This document shows, piece after piece, positions 17,302 to 26,017 of a stretch of 64,000 nucleotides of DNA. The stretch spans positions 248,001 through 312,000 of the forward strand of contig CBDBQB010000033.1 of NCBI GenBank assembly GCA_965209105.1, given 5' to 3'. The stretch comes from JAAELZ01 sp965209105 (GTDB lineage Bacteria; Pseudomonadota; Gammaproteobacteria; Arenicellales; Poriferihabitantaceae). The notes under the pieces are model-generated. The model did not search any database. It was not told where the DNA came from and saw only the letters and a list, made by a program, of their open reading frames with translations. The position numbers were made by a program, and so were the translations under genes. Each line of letters starts with the position of its first letter. Position 1 is the stretch's first letter.

Positions 17302-17688
17302 GTGCACTTTTCAAACATATTGAGCATGGGTTCGATGGTTATTCTGCTTCTTCATACTAGCGCATGCATTCCAACTAATAGTTTCGTCGATGTTGAGGAC
17401 GGAGCGGTTATGCATCATCTTACAGGGATAGAATTGATACTGAGGTTGACGGGAAACCCAAGTACAGGATACCGCTGGCAGGTAGAAAATAGTCCGCTAA
17501 TAAGCCGCCCATTGGGCGAATGTCCTAATTCATCTTATTCTGAATGGGCAGGTCATGATGCCTACATTTGCGTGGGTATTCTCGGTGAAAAGGCTGGAAC
17601 CTACTCATTAACCTTTTTATACAGGCGACCTTGGGAAATCGACTCTGCTGAGATAAGAAGAATAACGTTGATTCTATCAAAACCATAG
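17302..17688 (+). CDS. Chagasin-like (I42 family) cysteine protease inhibitor, putative lipoprotein
   Basis: 128 residues from GTG at 17302; ATG codons at 17326 and 17335 are alternative starts. An N-terminal hydrophobic segment ends in HTSAC, a plausible lipobox with Cys22. The I42 loops are present: L2 NPSTGYRW (52-59) and L6 RPWE (109-112), the residues that enter the active site of papain-like proteases in chagasin. It lies 80 bp downstream of a papain-like protease gene on the same strand, so it is likely that enzyme's inhibitor, protecting the envelope from it. Two further Cys (about 74 and 90) could form a disulfide. Confidence 0.88.
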   Translation: MHFSNILSMGSMVILLLHTSACIPTNSFVDVEDGAVMHHLTGIELILRLTGNPSTGYRWQVENSPLISRPLGECPNSSYSEWAGHDAYICVGILGEKAGTYSLTFLYRRPWEIDSAEIRRITLILSKP

Positions 17689-17825
17689 CGGATTAAGGGT
17701 GAGCGAGATAACAGCCAACTAATAACGACAGAGAATAGCTGAGAATTCCAAGTGGTCTGAGCTAACTTTCGTCGTTTAGTGCTTTAGTTGATAGCCTCTC
17801 CGATATTCTGCCTAATGCTAGCCTA

Positions 17826-19703
17826 TCATGCAGCGTGCTTTTTAAGATAAACCAATAGCAATGAGATCGTCGCGGGGGTAATGCCCGGGATGCGCGAGGC
17901 TTGACCGATGGTTTCAGGGCGTTGATCGCCGAGCTTTTGACGTGCTTCGTTTGAAAGGCCGCGGACGATGCTGTAGTCGATGGTTTGTGGGAGCGCGGCG
18001 GATTGGAGTTTTTGTTGGCGTTGGATCTCAGCTTGTTGGCGTTCGATATAGCCCCCGTAACGCGCTTGAATTTCGATTTGCGCGATGGCTTGGGGGTGTG
18101 AGATTTTTTGGCCTGATTCGTCTAGGGTCATCAGTGCTTCATAGTTTGTATTGGGGCGCACCAACAAATCGTACAGATTATGTTCGTGCTTTAAGCTATC
18201 CCCGAGGACAGCTTTAACTTTTGCTGGGTCGACTTTGTGCGGATGCAGCCAAGTGGTTTTCAAGCGCTGTTGTTCGGCTTCGATGATGTCCTTTTTTTCG
18301 CTAAATATTGCCCAGCGCTTGTCGTCAACCATTCCCATCTCACGGCCTTTTTCAGTTAAGCGCAAATCAGCGTTGTCTTCGCGCAGCTGTAGGCGGTATT
18401 CCGCGCGCGAAGTGAACATCCGATAAGGCTCTTGAGTACCAAGCGTGATCAGGTCATCGATCATCACGCCGATATATGCCTCATTTCTTGCCGGACACCA
18501 AGACGATTCACCTTTGACTTTGCGCGCCGCGTTTAAGCCCGCGATCAACCCTTGTCCAGCGGCTTCTTCGTAGCCAGTGGTGCCATTGATTTGACCGGCA
18601 AAAAATAAACCTGAGATCGCCTTAGTTTCTAAACTTGAATGCAAATCGCGTGGGTCGAAATAGTCGTACTCAATGGCGTATCCCGGGCGGGTGATATGCG
18701 CGTGCTCAAACCCTGCAATGGAGCGAACCAGTTCGATCTGAATGTCATACGGCAAGCTGGTAGATATCCCGTTGGGATATATCTCAGTGGTGTTCAGCCC
18801 TTCGGGTTCAATAAATATTTGATGGCTATCGCGATCCGCAAAACGAACGACCTTGTCTTCGATGGATGGGCAATATCGCGGGCCGGTAGAATTGATATCA
18901 CCTTGCTCACTATAGATGGGCGACCGATCTAGGCCCGACTGGATAATCTCATGTGTGCGTGCATTGGTGTGTGTGATGTGACAGTGCACTTGATCGGGAT
19001 GGTCAGCTAAATTGCCCAAGAAGGAAAAGACTGGGCGAGGATCATCACCCGGCTGGGCTTCTAAATGAGCATAGTTGATAGTTTTTCCATCAATCCGCGG
19101 TGGAGTGCCGGTTTTTAGCCGATCTACCCTAAACGGCAGATCACGTAATCGTTCTGAGAGGTGGTCAGACGCCGCATCGCCCGCGCGACCACCGCGATAA
19201 TTATCTAGGCCGATATGAATTAATCCGCCCAAAAATGTCCCAGCGGTAATCACCACGCTCGGCGCCAGAAACTTAGGCCCCAATTGAGTGCGGATACCTA
19301 AAACGGCATCTTGCTCGATAATGAGTTCGGCGACTTCCTGCTGAAATAGCGTGAGATTGGGCTGGTGCTCCACTGCGCGTCGAATGGCTTGCTTGTATAA
19401 GGCACGATCGGCTTGGGCGCGCGTTGCGCGGACTGCGGGGCCTTTTCTAGCATTGAGGGTGCGAAAGTGAATCCCTGCTTGATCCGCTGCCCATGCCATC
19501 ACGCCGCCCAGCGCATCGATCTCTTTGACGATATGGCCTTTACCAATACCACCAATGGCAGGATTGCACGACATCTGGCCGACAGTTTCGATATTCTGGG
19601 TGATCAGTAAAGTCCGGCTGCCCACGCGTGCAGCGGCCAGTGCGGCCTCGACGCCCGCATGACCACCACCCACTACAATCACATCGAATTTTTCAGCACT
19701 CAT
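17826..19703 (-). CDS. mnmG: tRNA uridine 5-carboxymethylaminomethyl modification enzyme MnmG (GidA)
   Basis: With MnmE, installs the cmnm5 group on wobble U34 of certain tRNAs, using FAD and methylene-tetrahydrofolate. 625 residues. N-terminal FAD motif VVGGGHAGVEAALAAAR, signature NPAIGGIGKGHIVKEIDALGG and the downstream YCPSIEDKVVRF block are all present. Its start overlaps the stop of the upstream coiled-coil protein by 4 bp (ATGA), so the two are translationally coupled. The usual downstream genes (rsmG, parAB) are not present. Confidence 0.98.
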   Translation of the reverse strand: MSAEKFDVIVVGGGHAGVEAALAAARVGSRTLLITQNIETVGQMSCNPAIGGIGKGHIVKEIDALGGVMAWAADQAGIHFRTLNARKGPAVRATRAQADRALYKQAIRRAVEHQPNLTLFQQEVAELIIEQDAVLGIRTQLGPKFLAPSVVITAGTFLGGLIHIGLDNYRGGRAGDAASDHLSERLRDLPFRVDRLKTGTPPRIDGKTINYAHLEAQPGDDPRPVFSFLGNLADHPDQVHCHITHTNARTHEIIQSGLDRSPIYSEQGDINSTGPRYCPSIEDKVVRFADRDSHQIFIEPEGLNTTEIYPNGISTSLPYDIQIELVRSIAGFEHAHITRPGYAIEYDYFDPRDLHSSLETKAISGLFFAGQINGTTGYEEAAGQGLIAGLNAARKVKGESSWCPARNEAYIGVMIDDLITLGTQEPYRMFTSRAEYRLQLREDNADLRLTEKGREMGMVDDKRWAIFSEKKDIIEAEQQRLKTTWLHPHKVDPAKVKAVLGDSLKHEHNLYDLLVRPNTNYEALMTLDESGQKISHPQAIAQIEIQARYGGYIERQQAEIQRQQKLQSAALPQTIDYSIVRGLSNEARQKLGDQRPETIGQASRIPGITPATISLLLVYLKKHAA

Positions 19704-20941
19704 TGAGGTGTCACCGATTGAGATTGACTGTAATCATGATGGTAGTAATCATATTCAGATAATATGCTTTGGGTAAATTGCCAAGCCTCATTAAAGCCGA
19801 CACCACTTTTGTCGTCAATACGGATTTTGGTATATAGTTTGGATTGATGCGTTTGCTTAAGTTCAGCCAGTACGCGGTGTAAGGCGTCTAGGCTGACGGC
19901 TTGCGCAACATTTTGATTTGGCAACCTCAATTGGTAACGATTGTTAGCGCCCTGCTTGCCGAGATAAACATCCACCACGAATTTTCCTGCTGGACTGCGC
20001 GCGGGACGAATAAGATTTCGGTATTGTTCGTCTAGGGAATCGTATTCTTCTTGCAAGCTTTTAAATTTTTGTGTGCTCGCATCAGCCAGCAGCTGAAGTT
20101 CAACCACTTCTTCACCGCGGGCTGTGTAAATGCTTTGCAGCTTTTCCAATTCACGCGTCAATTTTTCAAGCTGAGCCTGTAATGCCTCTTTGCTGGTCGA
20201 TAAACCTAGGTTTACGACATTGCTGTCTTCTAATTGGTTGGACAAATCAGCGTTCTGTTCGGTTTTGGATTCTAGTGTTTCATTAATAAGCCGCAATCGT
20301 TCCGTCAGTGCGACGAGCTTATTGCTAAGCGTAAGCTTCTCTTGCTCAGATTCGCTCAGCGCGAGTTTGCTGTTATCTTGTTCGAGCGTCAATTGTGCTT
20401 TGTCGGCCAGCAATAAGCTGATTTTCTCATTGAGGGTGTTTTTGGTCGTATTGAGCGCAGTTTCTGTTTCGATCAAAGCCAGTTTTCCTATATCGACCTG
20501 GCCTAATAATTTGCTGTTCTGGCTGCTCAATTGATCGCGTAATTTACTCAAGAGGGCGATTTCGGTTTCTAGCTTTGCGACCTTAAGTTCGCGCGTCTCT
20601 AGGCTATCTTCAAGTTGACTATTATCCCCCCGTAAGTTCAATAAGGACACTTCTAACGATAAAATTCGATCACTGACTCGTGCAAGCTCAGACTGCAGAT
20701 CGGTATTTTGTGCAGCGCTCAACAAGGCTTGTTGCGAAATCTGATCTTTAGCAATCAGTGTGGTTTGTAGCTCATCGACTAACTGCGAATTGCGTAGCAA
20801 GAAGGTGACCAGCGAAATAAGGAAGATCATTAAAATGACCGTCATAATATCGGTAAAGGCAGGCCATACGCTGTCCTCGCTGGCCCCAGCCAATCCAGCA
20901 TTGCTAATCCGCAGATCAACGAAATTATTCCCCACGCTCAT
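19700..20941 (-). CDS. TolR/ExbD/MotB-like membrane protein with long coiled coil (unknown function)
   Basis: 413 residues. One transmembrane helix at about 25-49 has the MotB/TolR/ExbD pattern WPAFTDIMTVILMIFLI, with Asp31 where these families place the proton-carrying aspartate. Residues about 50-315 are an almost unbroken heptad-rich coiled coil. The C-terminal 94 residues (from about 320) resemble a TolR/ExbD periplasmic domain, including VSLDALHRVLAEL and YTKIRIDDKSGVGFNEAWQF. I see no OmpA peptidoglycan-binding motif. It lies 12 bp after a MotA/TolQ-like gene and overlaps mnmG by 4 bp. Inference: the rotor/stator-like partner of a proton-driven envelope machine with a stalk across the periplasm. 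Confidence 0.85.
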   Translation of the reverse strand: MSVGNNFVDLRISNAGLAGASEDSVWPAFTDIMTVILMIFLISLVTFLLRNSQLVDELQTTLIAKDQISQQALLSAAQNTDLQSELARVSDRILSLEVSLLNLRGDNSQLEDSLETRELKVAKLETEIALLSKLRDQLSSQNSKLLGQVDIGKLALIETETALNTTKNTLNEKISLLLADKAQLTLEQDNSKLALSESEQEKLTLSNKLVALTERLRLINETLESKTEQNADLSNQLEDSNVVNLGLSTSKEALQAQLEKLTRELEKLQSIYTARGEEVVELQLLADASTQKFKSLQEEYDSLDEQYRNLIRPARSPAGKFVVDVYLGKQGANNRYQLRLPNQNVAQAVSLDALHRVLAELKQTHQSKLYTKIRIDDKSGVGFNEAWQFTQSILSEYDYYHHDYSQSQSVTPQ

Positions 20942-20953
20942 CTCTGTTGGCGC

Positions 20954-21946
20954 CTATTTTCGAGCGCGGAAATCTTTGTGCAGCAAATCAATTACCCGCT
21001 CGACCGACCGATCTTCTTTTTGATAATTCTTGTAAGTAATTTTAACCAGCTTATCAAGATTGTCGTTCATTTTTGCAGTTTGCTTTTCATCTTTAACAAC
21101 GGCAGATTGTAAGCTCTTAATCGTTTTTGCCATTTCTTTGGCGGCCATCTGGTAGGCTGCCTGCGCCGTATCAAAACGTTTAACCAAATTGGCGGCAGAC
21201 GCAACCGTATCGGCATATTCTTTTTGCATGGCATCTGCGCTCATTTGGAAATGCGGCATTAGGTGGGTGGCGGTGACTTCTTCAATGCGGCTAATAAGGT
21301 AAGTCTGCGCGTCGGTAAGCTTAAGGTAAAAATACCCAAAAAACAGATAGGCGATGATGGCTGTCATAGTGGTAGACAGTGCAGTTGACATGCCATGGAT
21401 AACGGTGCCGATGCTATTTGTTTGCGCGCCGTCTATCATATCTGAGGCGCCGAGCAGGGCAATAGACAGGGAAACTATCGTACCGAAAACGCCCGTTAAT
21501 ATCAGCGTGTTGTGGACAAATTTTGGGATTGAATTGTAACTCGCTTCCTTGGCGATTAAGGTTGCAGCTAGCGCACTATGGTTAATGTTCGCACGTTTTC
21601 GATGCAGCATTTTTAGCGTTTCAAAGCGACTCGCGACCATCGAATGCGCGTTCACCTTTGCTAAGGGGTCTTCGTCGCCACCGAGATTTTGCATAAAACG
21701 GTTGAGCGAGGATTCTTCTTCCAAATACCTGAGTAAAAGGCGCACGACCAGCACCATTCCCAGCAAAAATAATAGCACGATACCGCCGTTGATCGTGGTC
21801 CCTACATCGCTGATTTGATTTTCTAGGTAAATGCGCGCAAAGAACGCTCGCCGCCAAAATAAAATGACCAAGAAAACCACCAACGCGATGAAAAACTGAA
21901 TAAGGACGTTACGCGTGTAATGCTGTCTTGAGGCAATCGGTGTCAT
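20954..21946 (-). CDS. MotA/TolQ/ExbB-like proton channel subunit (unknown function)
   Basis: 330 residues with four likely membrane segments: 14-31, 53-72, 146-166 and 189-210. The last two form the conserved MotA/TolQ/ExbB core, with GVFGTIVSLSIALLG and, before TM4, GMSTALSTTMTAIIAYLF. The C-terminal 110 residues are helical and cytoplasmic, somewhat like the tail of ZorA. It lies in the mnmE-mnmG operon, 94 bp after mnmE and 12 bp before its partner gene. Family membership implies a pentameric channel around a dimeric partner, driven by proton flow; what it powers is unknown. Confidence 0.87.
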   Translation of the reverse strand: MTPIASRQHYTRNVLIQFFIALVVFLVILFWRRAFFARIYLENQISDVGTTINGGIVLLFLLGMVLVVRLLLRYLEEESSLNRFMQNLGGDEDPLAKVNAHSMVASRFETLKMLHRKRANINHSALAATLIAKEASYNSIPKFVHNTLILTGVFGTIVSLSIALLGASDMIDGAQTNSIGTVIHGMSTALSTTMTAIIAYLFFGYFYLKLTDAQTYLISRIEEVTATHLMPHFQMSADAMQKEYADTVASAANLVKRFDTAQAAYQMAAKEMAKTIKSLQSAVVKDEKQTAKMNDNLDKLVKITYKNYQKEDRSVERVIDLLHKDFRARK

Positions 21947-22040
21947 AGTTGCGATAGTGGTGTTTTTGGCTTAGCGCATTATAGCGAAGTGTTAACGGAT
22001 AGCGATATGCTCAACGGGATGAAACGTCGCTTGCTGGTGA

Positions 22041-23408
22041 TTACTTTCCGATGCAAAAGGAGCCGAAGATTTCGCCCAGCAATTCATCTGCTGTCATCTT
22101 GCCTGTAATTTCACCGAGACTATCAGCAGCGTGCAAGAGATCTTCTGCAAGTAGTTCTCCGGCTTGGTTTTGTTTGAAGCCTTGATAGCCGCGTTGCAGA
22201 TGATCCTCGGCGCGTTTCAAGGCATCTAGGTGGCGTCGGCGTGCCAGTATTTGACCCTGACCATGATCAGAATAACCCACCGCATCGCTAACCCAATCAC
22301 AAAGTAGGTCGATCCCATCGCCTGTTTTTGCTGATATTGAAAGCTGGTTCCCCGAGCGCGATATGGCTTTACCGCTTAGATCAGCCTTGTTTAAAACCAA
22401 GGCATAACCCAATCCTTTAGGCACTTCATCTGCTATGATTTTCTCTATCACTTCGGCATCACTGTCGGTGCTGTCGATACAGACCAGCGCGAGATCGGCT
22501 GAAGCCAAGGCATTGCGCGCGCGCTTGATGCCCTCTTGTTCAATCACATCAGCATTTTCGCGTAAGCCAGCGGTGTCTGTTAGCATGACTGGATAGCCAT
22601 TGATCTGGATCAGGTGTTCGACAATATCGCGCGTGGTGCCAGGAATCTCACTGACAATTGCGCGTTCATCTCGGCACAGTGCGTTGAGGAGGCTGGATTT
22701 TCCGGCATTGGGCGGGCCCACCAACACGATGCGAATAGCATCACGTAGTAACGTGCCTCGCCGGGTCATCGCTTTAAGCTGGTCGAACTCCTGACGTAGT
22801 TTGTCGGTGCGGCCTAGCACGTCATTCTCTGCCAGAAAGTCTATTTCTTCTTCTGGAAAGTCGATGGAGGCCTCGACGAGAACGCGTAAACGAAGCAGCT
22901 TGTCAATCAAGGCATGTATGCGTTCGGAAAACTCACCCGCCAAGGAACGCATTGCAGCGCGCGCAGCCGACTCGGTGCTGCTTTCAATCAGATCAGCAAT
23001 TGCTTCGGCTTGGGATAAATCCATTTTGTCATTTAAAAAAGCGCGCTCTGAAAATTCGCCGGGTTTGGCGAGTTGCGCGCCTAAAGTGACACAGCGATCG
23101 ACAATCATTTGCAAAGCAACCGGGCTACCATGGCCTTGGATTTCAACGACATCTTCGCCAGTGAAGCTGTGCGGGGCTTTAAAATACAATCCAATACCCT
23201 GATCAATCAATCGGGATTGTTCGTCAAAAACGGATATGAAGTGCGCTTTGCGAGGACTTAAGGCTTTGTTGGTGAGCTGCTGGGCGATACGCAATGCATC
23301 GCTTCCAGAAAGGCGGACAATTCCAATGCCGCCGACGCCCGCGGGCGTGGCGACCGCTACGATAGTCGGCGCAGAAGGCCCTATTGGTACCGCCGCGTGA
23401 TCAGCCAT
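22041..23408 (-). CDS. mnmE: tRNA modification GTPase MnmE
   Basis: Partner of MnmG in U34 modification of tRNA. 455 residues: N-terminal folate-binding domain (TIVAVATPAGVGGIGIVRLSG), helical domain, inserted G domain with P-loop GPPNAGKSSLLN, switch DTAGLRE and NKAD, and the invariant C-terminus FCIGK whose Cys is essential. The start overlaps the end of yidC by 28 bp. Confidence 0.98.
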   Translation of the reverse strand: MADHAAVPIGPSAPTIVAVATPAGVGGIGIVRLSGSDALRIAQQLTNKALSPRKAHFISVFDEQSRLIDQGIGLYFKAPHSFTGEDVVEIQGHGSPVALQMIVDRCVTLGAQLAKPGEFSERAFLNDKMDLSQAEAIADLIESSTESAARAAMRSLAGEFSERIHALIDKLLRLRVLVEASIDFPEEEIDFLAENDVLGRTDKLRQEFDQLKAMTRRGTLLRDAIRIVLVGPPNAGKSSLLNALCRDERAIVSEIPGTTRDIVEHLIQINGYPVMLTDTAGLRENADVIEQEGIKRARNALASADLALVCIDSTDSDAEVIEKIIADEVPKGLGYALVLNKADLSGKAISRSGNQLSISAKTGDGIDLLCDWVSDAVGYSDHGQGQILARRRHLDALKRAEDHLQRGYQGFKQNQAGELLAEDLLHAADSLGEITGKMTADELLGEIFGSFCIGK

Positions 23409-25057
23409 TGTTGCGTGATCGAGAGCACGTTATTAACGACCCAATACAAAACTAAGCCCGCCGGAAAACTTAAGAAGAACACCGTAAACACCACCGGTAA
23501 AGCCATCATGATTTTTTGTTGCATGGGATCCATCGGGGCTGGGTTCAGAAGCTGCTGAATCACCATTGAACCCCCCATTAGCAGCGGCAAAATGTAGTAG
23601 GGGTCTTTGCTAGACAAATCTTGAATCCACATTGCCCACGGTGCATGGCGTAATTCCACGCTTTCGAGCAACACCCAATAGAGCGCAATAAATACCGGGA
23701 TTTGCACCAGTATGGGCAAACAACCGCCCGCAGGGTTTACCTTTTCTTCCTTGTACAGCTTCATCATTTCCTGTTGAAATTGTTTTTTATCATCGCCGTA
23801 GCGTTCTTTTAAGGTTTTTAATCGCGGCGACAGCCTTTTCATTTTAGCCATTGATTTATAGCTGGCTGCGGACAAGGGCAAAAAGGCCGCTTTGATCAGG
23901 ACGGTGATCAGTATGATAGTCCACCCCCAATTTCCCACCACGCCATTGATTTTTCGCATCAGCCAAAACAGCGGTTCGGCGATGACAGTCAACCAGCCAA
24001 AATCAACGGTTAGACTTAAACCTTGTGCTTGCTGTGCATCGAGTCGATCCCGCTCTTTGGGGCCGACATACAGTGCTGCGCCCAATTCAGCTTGTTCGCC
24101 CGGGGCGATAGACGTGGCGCGCAAGTCTAAGAAACCAAGTTTGTATTCAGGAAGCGCTAGATTGGAGTTTGATTGATTATAAAAACGATATTTACTACCG
24201 GCATTGGGCAGCCAAGCGCTGACAAAGTAATGTTGTAACATCGCCGCCCAGCCCGATACGCCTTCAACCGGAAGTTCGCCGTCTTTCTCCGCCAATTCAG
24301 AGAATTTCATTTTATTGTAAAGCTCGTCAGGCGTGTAATAAGCCCCGCCGGTAAAACTCGGCATGCGTCCACTCAATAATCCGATTGCGCCACCTCCATC
24401 GGGTTCAGTGCGGAGCAAGTGGCCATAAAAATGTCCTTTCCAGCTGGCCGCGCTGTTATTTTTAATTTGATAGCGAACATCAATGCGGTAGCTATCGCGA
24501 CTAAACGTAAATATTTTAATGTATTCAACCCCTTCTGGGCTGGTGTAACTCAGCGGCACAACAAGCGTATCGTTGCCAGCCATGTCGTATTGCAGCTGAG
24601 CGGCTTGATATTGAGTATGGTGATTCGGAAGATTTTGGGTGCTGGAATCTGTCAGACCACTCTGCGCCAAATAACGTTGCTGGCGATTATCCTGAAATAA
24701 TACAATGGGCACATCGGGTTGATCCATTTTTACGGGGTGTTGGGTAAGGCCGGCATAAGACAAGCTTCCACCCAGCGTATCGATCTTGATATTTAACAGG
24801 TCCGTGTTGACATTGATTAATTCGCCTGTCGTGTCGACGGTTTGGCGGATGATCGGATCATCAATCGCGACCACATCAGGCACGCCTTCAGTGATGTTGG
24901 CGGGGGTGTTTGAATCTGGGCTGGCTAGGGATGAATCACTGCTCTGCTCTAGCGCAAGGGGTGGATTTTTTTCAGCCTGATAGGTTTGCCAGTTTTGCAG
25001 CAGCATCATTGATACTAAGCCCAGGGCCACGAATAGAATAATACGTTGAATATCCAT
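23381..25057 (-). CDS. yidC: Membrane protein insertase YidC
   Basis: Inserts inner-membrane proteins alone or with SecYEG. 558 residues: N-terminal signal anchor, large periplasmic domain (about 60-350), then the conserved five-helix core with the cytoplasmic hairpin MKRLSPRLKTLKERYGDDKK, and the groove segments PVFIALYWVLLESVELRHAP and FPAGLVLYWVVNNVLSITQQ. The length and the large periplasmic domain fit a Gram-negative. It lies in the rpmH-rnpA-yidD-yidC-mnmE order. Confidence 0.98.
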   Translation of the reverse strand: MDIQRIILFVALGLVSMMLLQNWQTYQAEKNPPLALEQSSDSSLASPDSNTPANITEGVPDVVAIDDPIIRQTVDTTGELINVNTDLLNIKIDTLGGSLSYAGLTQHPVKMDQPDVPIVLFQDNRQQRYLAQSGLTDSSTQNLPNHHTQYQAAQLQYDMAGNDTLVVPLSYTSPEGVEYIKIFTFSRDSYRIDVRYQIKNNSAASWKGHFYGHLLRTEPDGGGAIGLLSGRMPSFTGGAYYTPDELYNKMKFSELAEKDGELPVEGVSGWAAMLQHYFVSAWLPNAGSKYRFYNQSNSNLALPEYKLGFLDLRATSIAPGEQAELGAALYVGPKERDRLDAQQAQGLSLTVDFGWLTVIAEPLFWLMRKINGVVGNWGWTIILITVLIKAAFLPLSAASYKSMAKMKRLSPRLKTLKERYGDDKKQFQQEMMKLYKEEKVNPAGGCLPILVQIPVFIALYWVLLESVELRHAPWAMWIQDLSSKDPYYILPLLMGGSMVIQQLLNPAPMDPMQQKIMMALPVVFTVFFLSFPAGLVLYWVVNNVLSITQQWLITRRYQ

Positions 25058-25068
25058 TGATTGACAGT

Positions 25069-25308
25069 TTATGTATGATTGTTGGGTGTCGCGTGTGCAT
25101 CGGGAACGGGATCAAACCCCCCTTCGTTCCATGGGTGACAGCGGCAGATTCTTTTGATGCCCATCGCGCTACCTTTTAGGGTGCCGTGAGTTTGTATGGC
25201 TTGTTCTGTATAGCGAGAGCACGTCGGTTCAAAGCGGCAGGCCTGGCCGAAAAAGGGGCTGATCAACAGCCGGTAAGCTTTAATCAAATTTAGGATTATC
25301 GATTGCAT
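25069..25308 (-). CDS. yidD: Membrane protein insertion efficiency factor YidD
   Basis: A 79-residue peripheral membrane protein that assists YidC-dependent insertion. It shows the family's Cys/His pattern: ACRFEPTCSRYTEQAI and CRCHPWNEGGFDPVP. It overlaps rnpA by 13 bp and is followed by yidC 11 bp later. Confidence 0.97.
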   Translation of the reverse strand: MQSIILNLIKAYRLLISPFFGQACRFEPTCSRYTEQAIQTHGTLKGSAMGIKRICRCHPWNEGGFDPVPDAHATPNNHT

Positions 25309-25658
25309 CGTTTAATAGCTTTGAACCATAAGGTGTTTAATTCACTGACTGTCGTTTCAAAAGCGATATTTGCAAGGGGCCCTTTTGCAACCACCACAAA
25401 ATCGAAGGCCCCGAGCGATTCATAGTGATGCCGGAACGATTCTCTAATCTGGCGTTTGATCCGATTTCGAACCACGGCTCTTTTGCTCACTTTTTTAGAG
25501 ACGACCAAACCAAGGCGAGCGTGTTTCAGCGTATTTTTTGAAATATAGATGCCATATCTCGCATCATGTGTGCTTTGACGTCGCTCAAATACTTGCTTGA
25601 ATTGTGCAGGTTTTAAGAGCCGTTGGCATTTACCGAAGAGTGAGGCCAATCGCTGCAA
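25296..25658 (-). CDS. rnpA: Ribonuclease P protein component
   Basis: Protein cofactor of RNase P, which trims the 5' leader of pre-tRNAs. 120 residues with the central RNR motif in KRAVVRNRIKRQIRESFR and a basic character. It is 48 bp downstream of rpmH, the near-universal bacterial arrangement. Confidence 0.97.
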   Translation of the reverse strand: MQRLASLFGKCQRLLKPAQFKQVFERRQSTHDARYGIYISKNTLKHARLGLVVSKKVSKRAVVRNRIKRQIRESFRHHYESLGAFDFVVVAKGPLANIAFETTVSELNTLWFKAIKRCNR

Positions 25659-25706
25659 GGCTCACAGATTGTGCGTTAGCGCGAATAAAAAACTTAATCG
25701 AGGGAA

Positions 25707-25841
25707 TTAGGCGCTTAAGCGCGCGCGCCCTTTTGCGCGACGTGCGCGAATCACGGCACGACCGCCGCGAGTTTTCATACGCGAACGAAAACCGTGGGTA
25801 CGTTTACGCTTGAGTACACTGGGTTGGAAAGTACGTTTCAT
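25707..25841 (-). CDS. rpmH: 50S ribosomal protein L34
   Basis: A 44-residue basic protein beginning MKRTFQPSVLKRKRTHGFR and continuing MKTRGGRAVIRARRAKGR, unmistakably L34. It heads the rpmH-rnpA-yidD-yidC-mnmE-mnmG cluster and has a strong promoter just upstream. In many gammaproteobacteria a divergent dnaA lies on the other side; here there is a palindromic element and a transporter gene instead. Confidence 0.98.
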   Translation of the reverse strand: MKRTFQPSVLKRKRTHGFRSRMKTRGGRAVIRARRAKGRARLSA

Positions 25842-25876
25842 GACCGTGATCCAGACTGCTATAAAAATGGCGCTGG

Positions 25877-25905
25877 AATTTAGCCAATTTGCGGTTTTGT
25901 GTCAA
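25877..25905 (-). promoter_or_regulatory. Strong sigma70 promoter of rpmH
   Basis: On the minus strand TTGACA (25900-25905), 17-bp spacer, TAAATT (25877-25882), about 36 bp before the rpmH start codon. Near-consensus, as expected for a ribosomal protein operon. Confidence 0.85.
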
Positions 25906-26017
25906 TGAATTACGCATAATACTGGTGAATTAATCTTCTCGCCATGGCAAAGTTCTCACCTTGCATATATTCAGCTTAATCGCGCAAATGACAGCGTATC
26001 ATTCAATTCTCATTATA

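Noticed and set aside
19700..21946. Calling the pair a Zorya (ZorAB) defence system
   Set aside because: No OmpA-like domain in the partner and no zorC/D/E nearby; the C-terminus looks more like TolR/ExbD.
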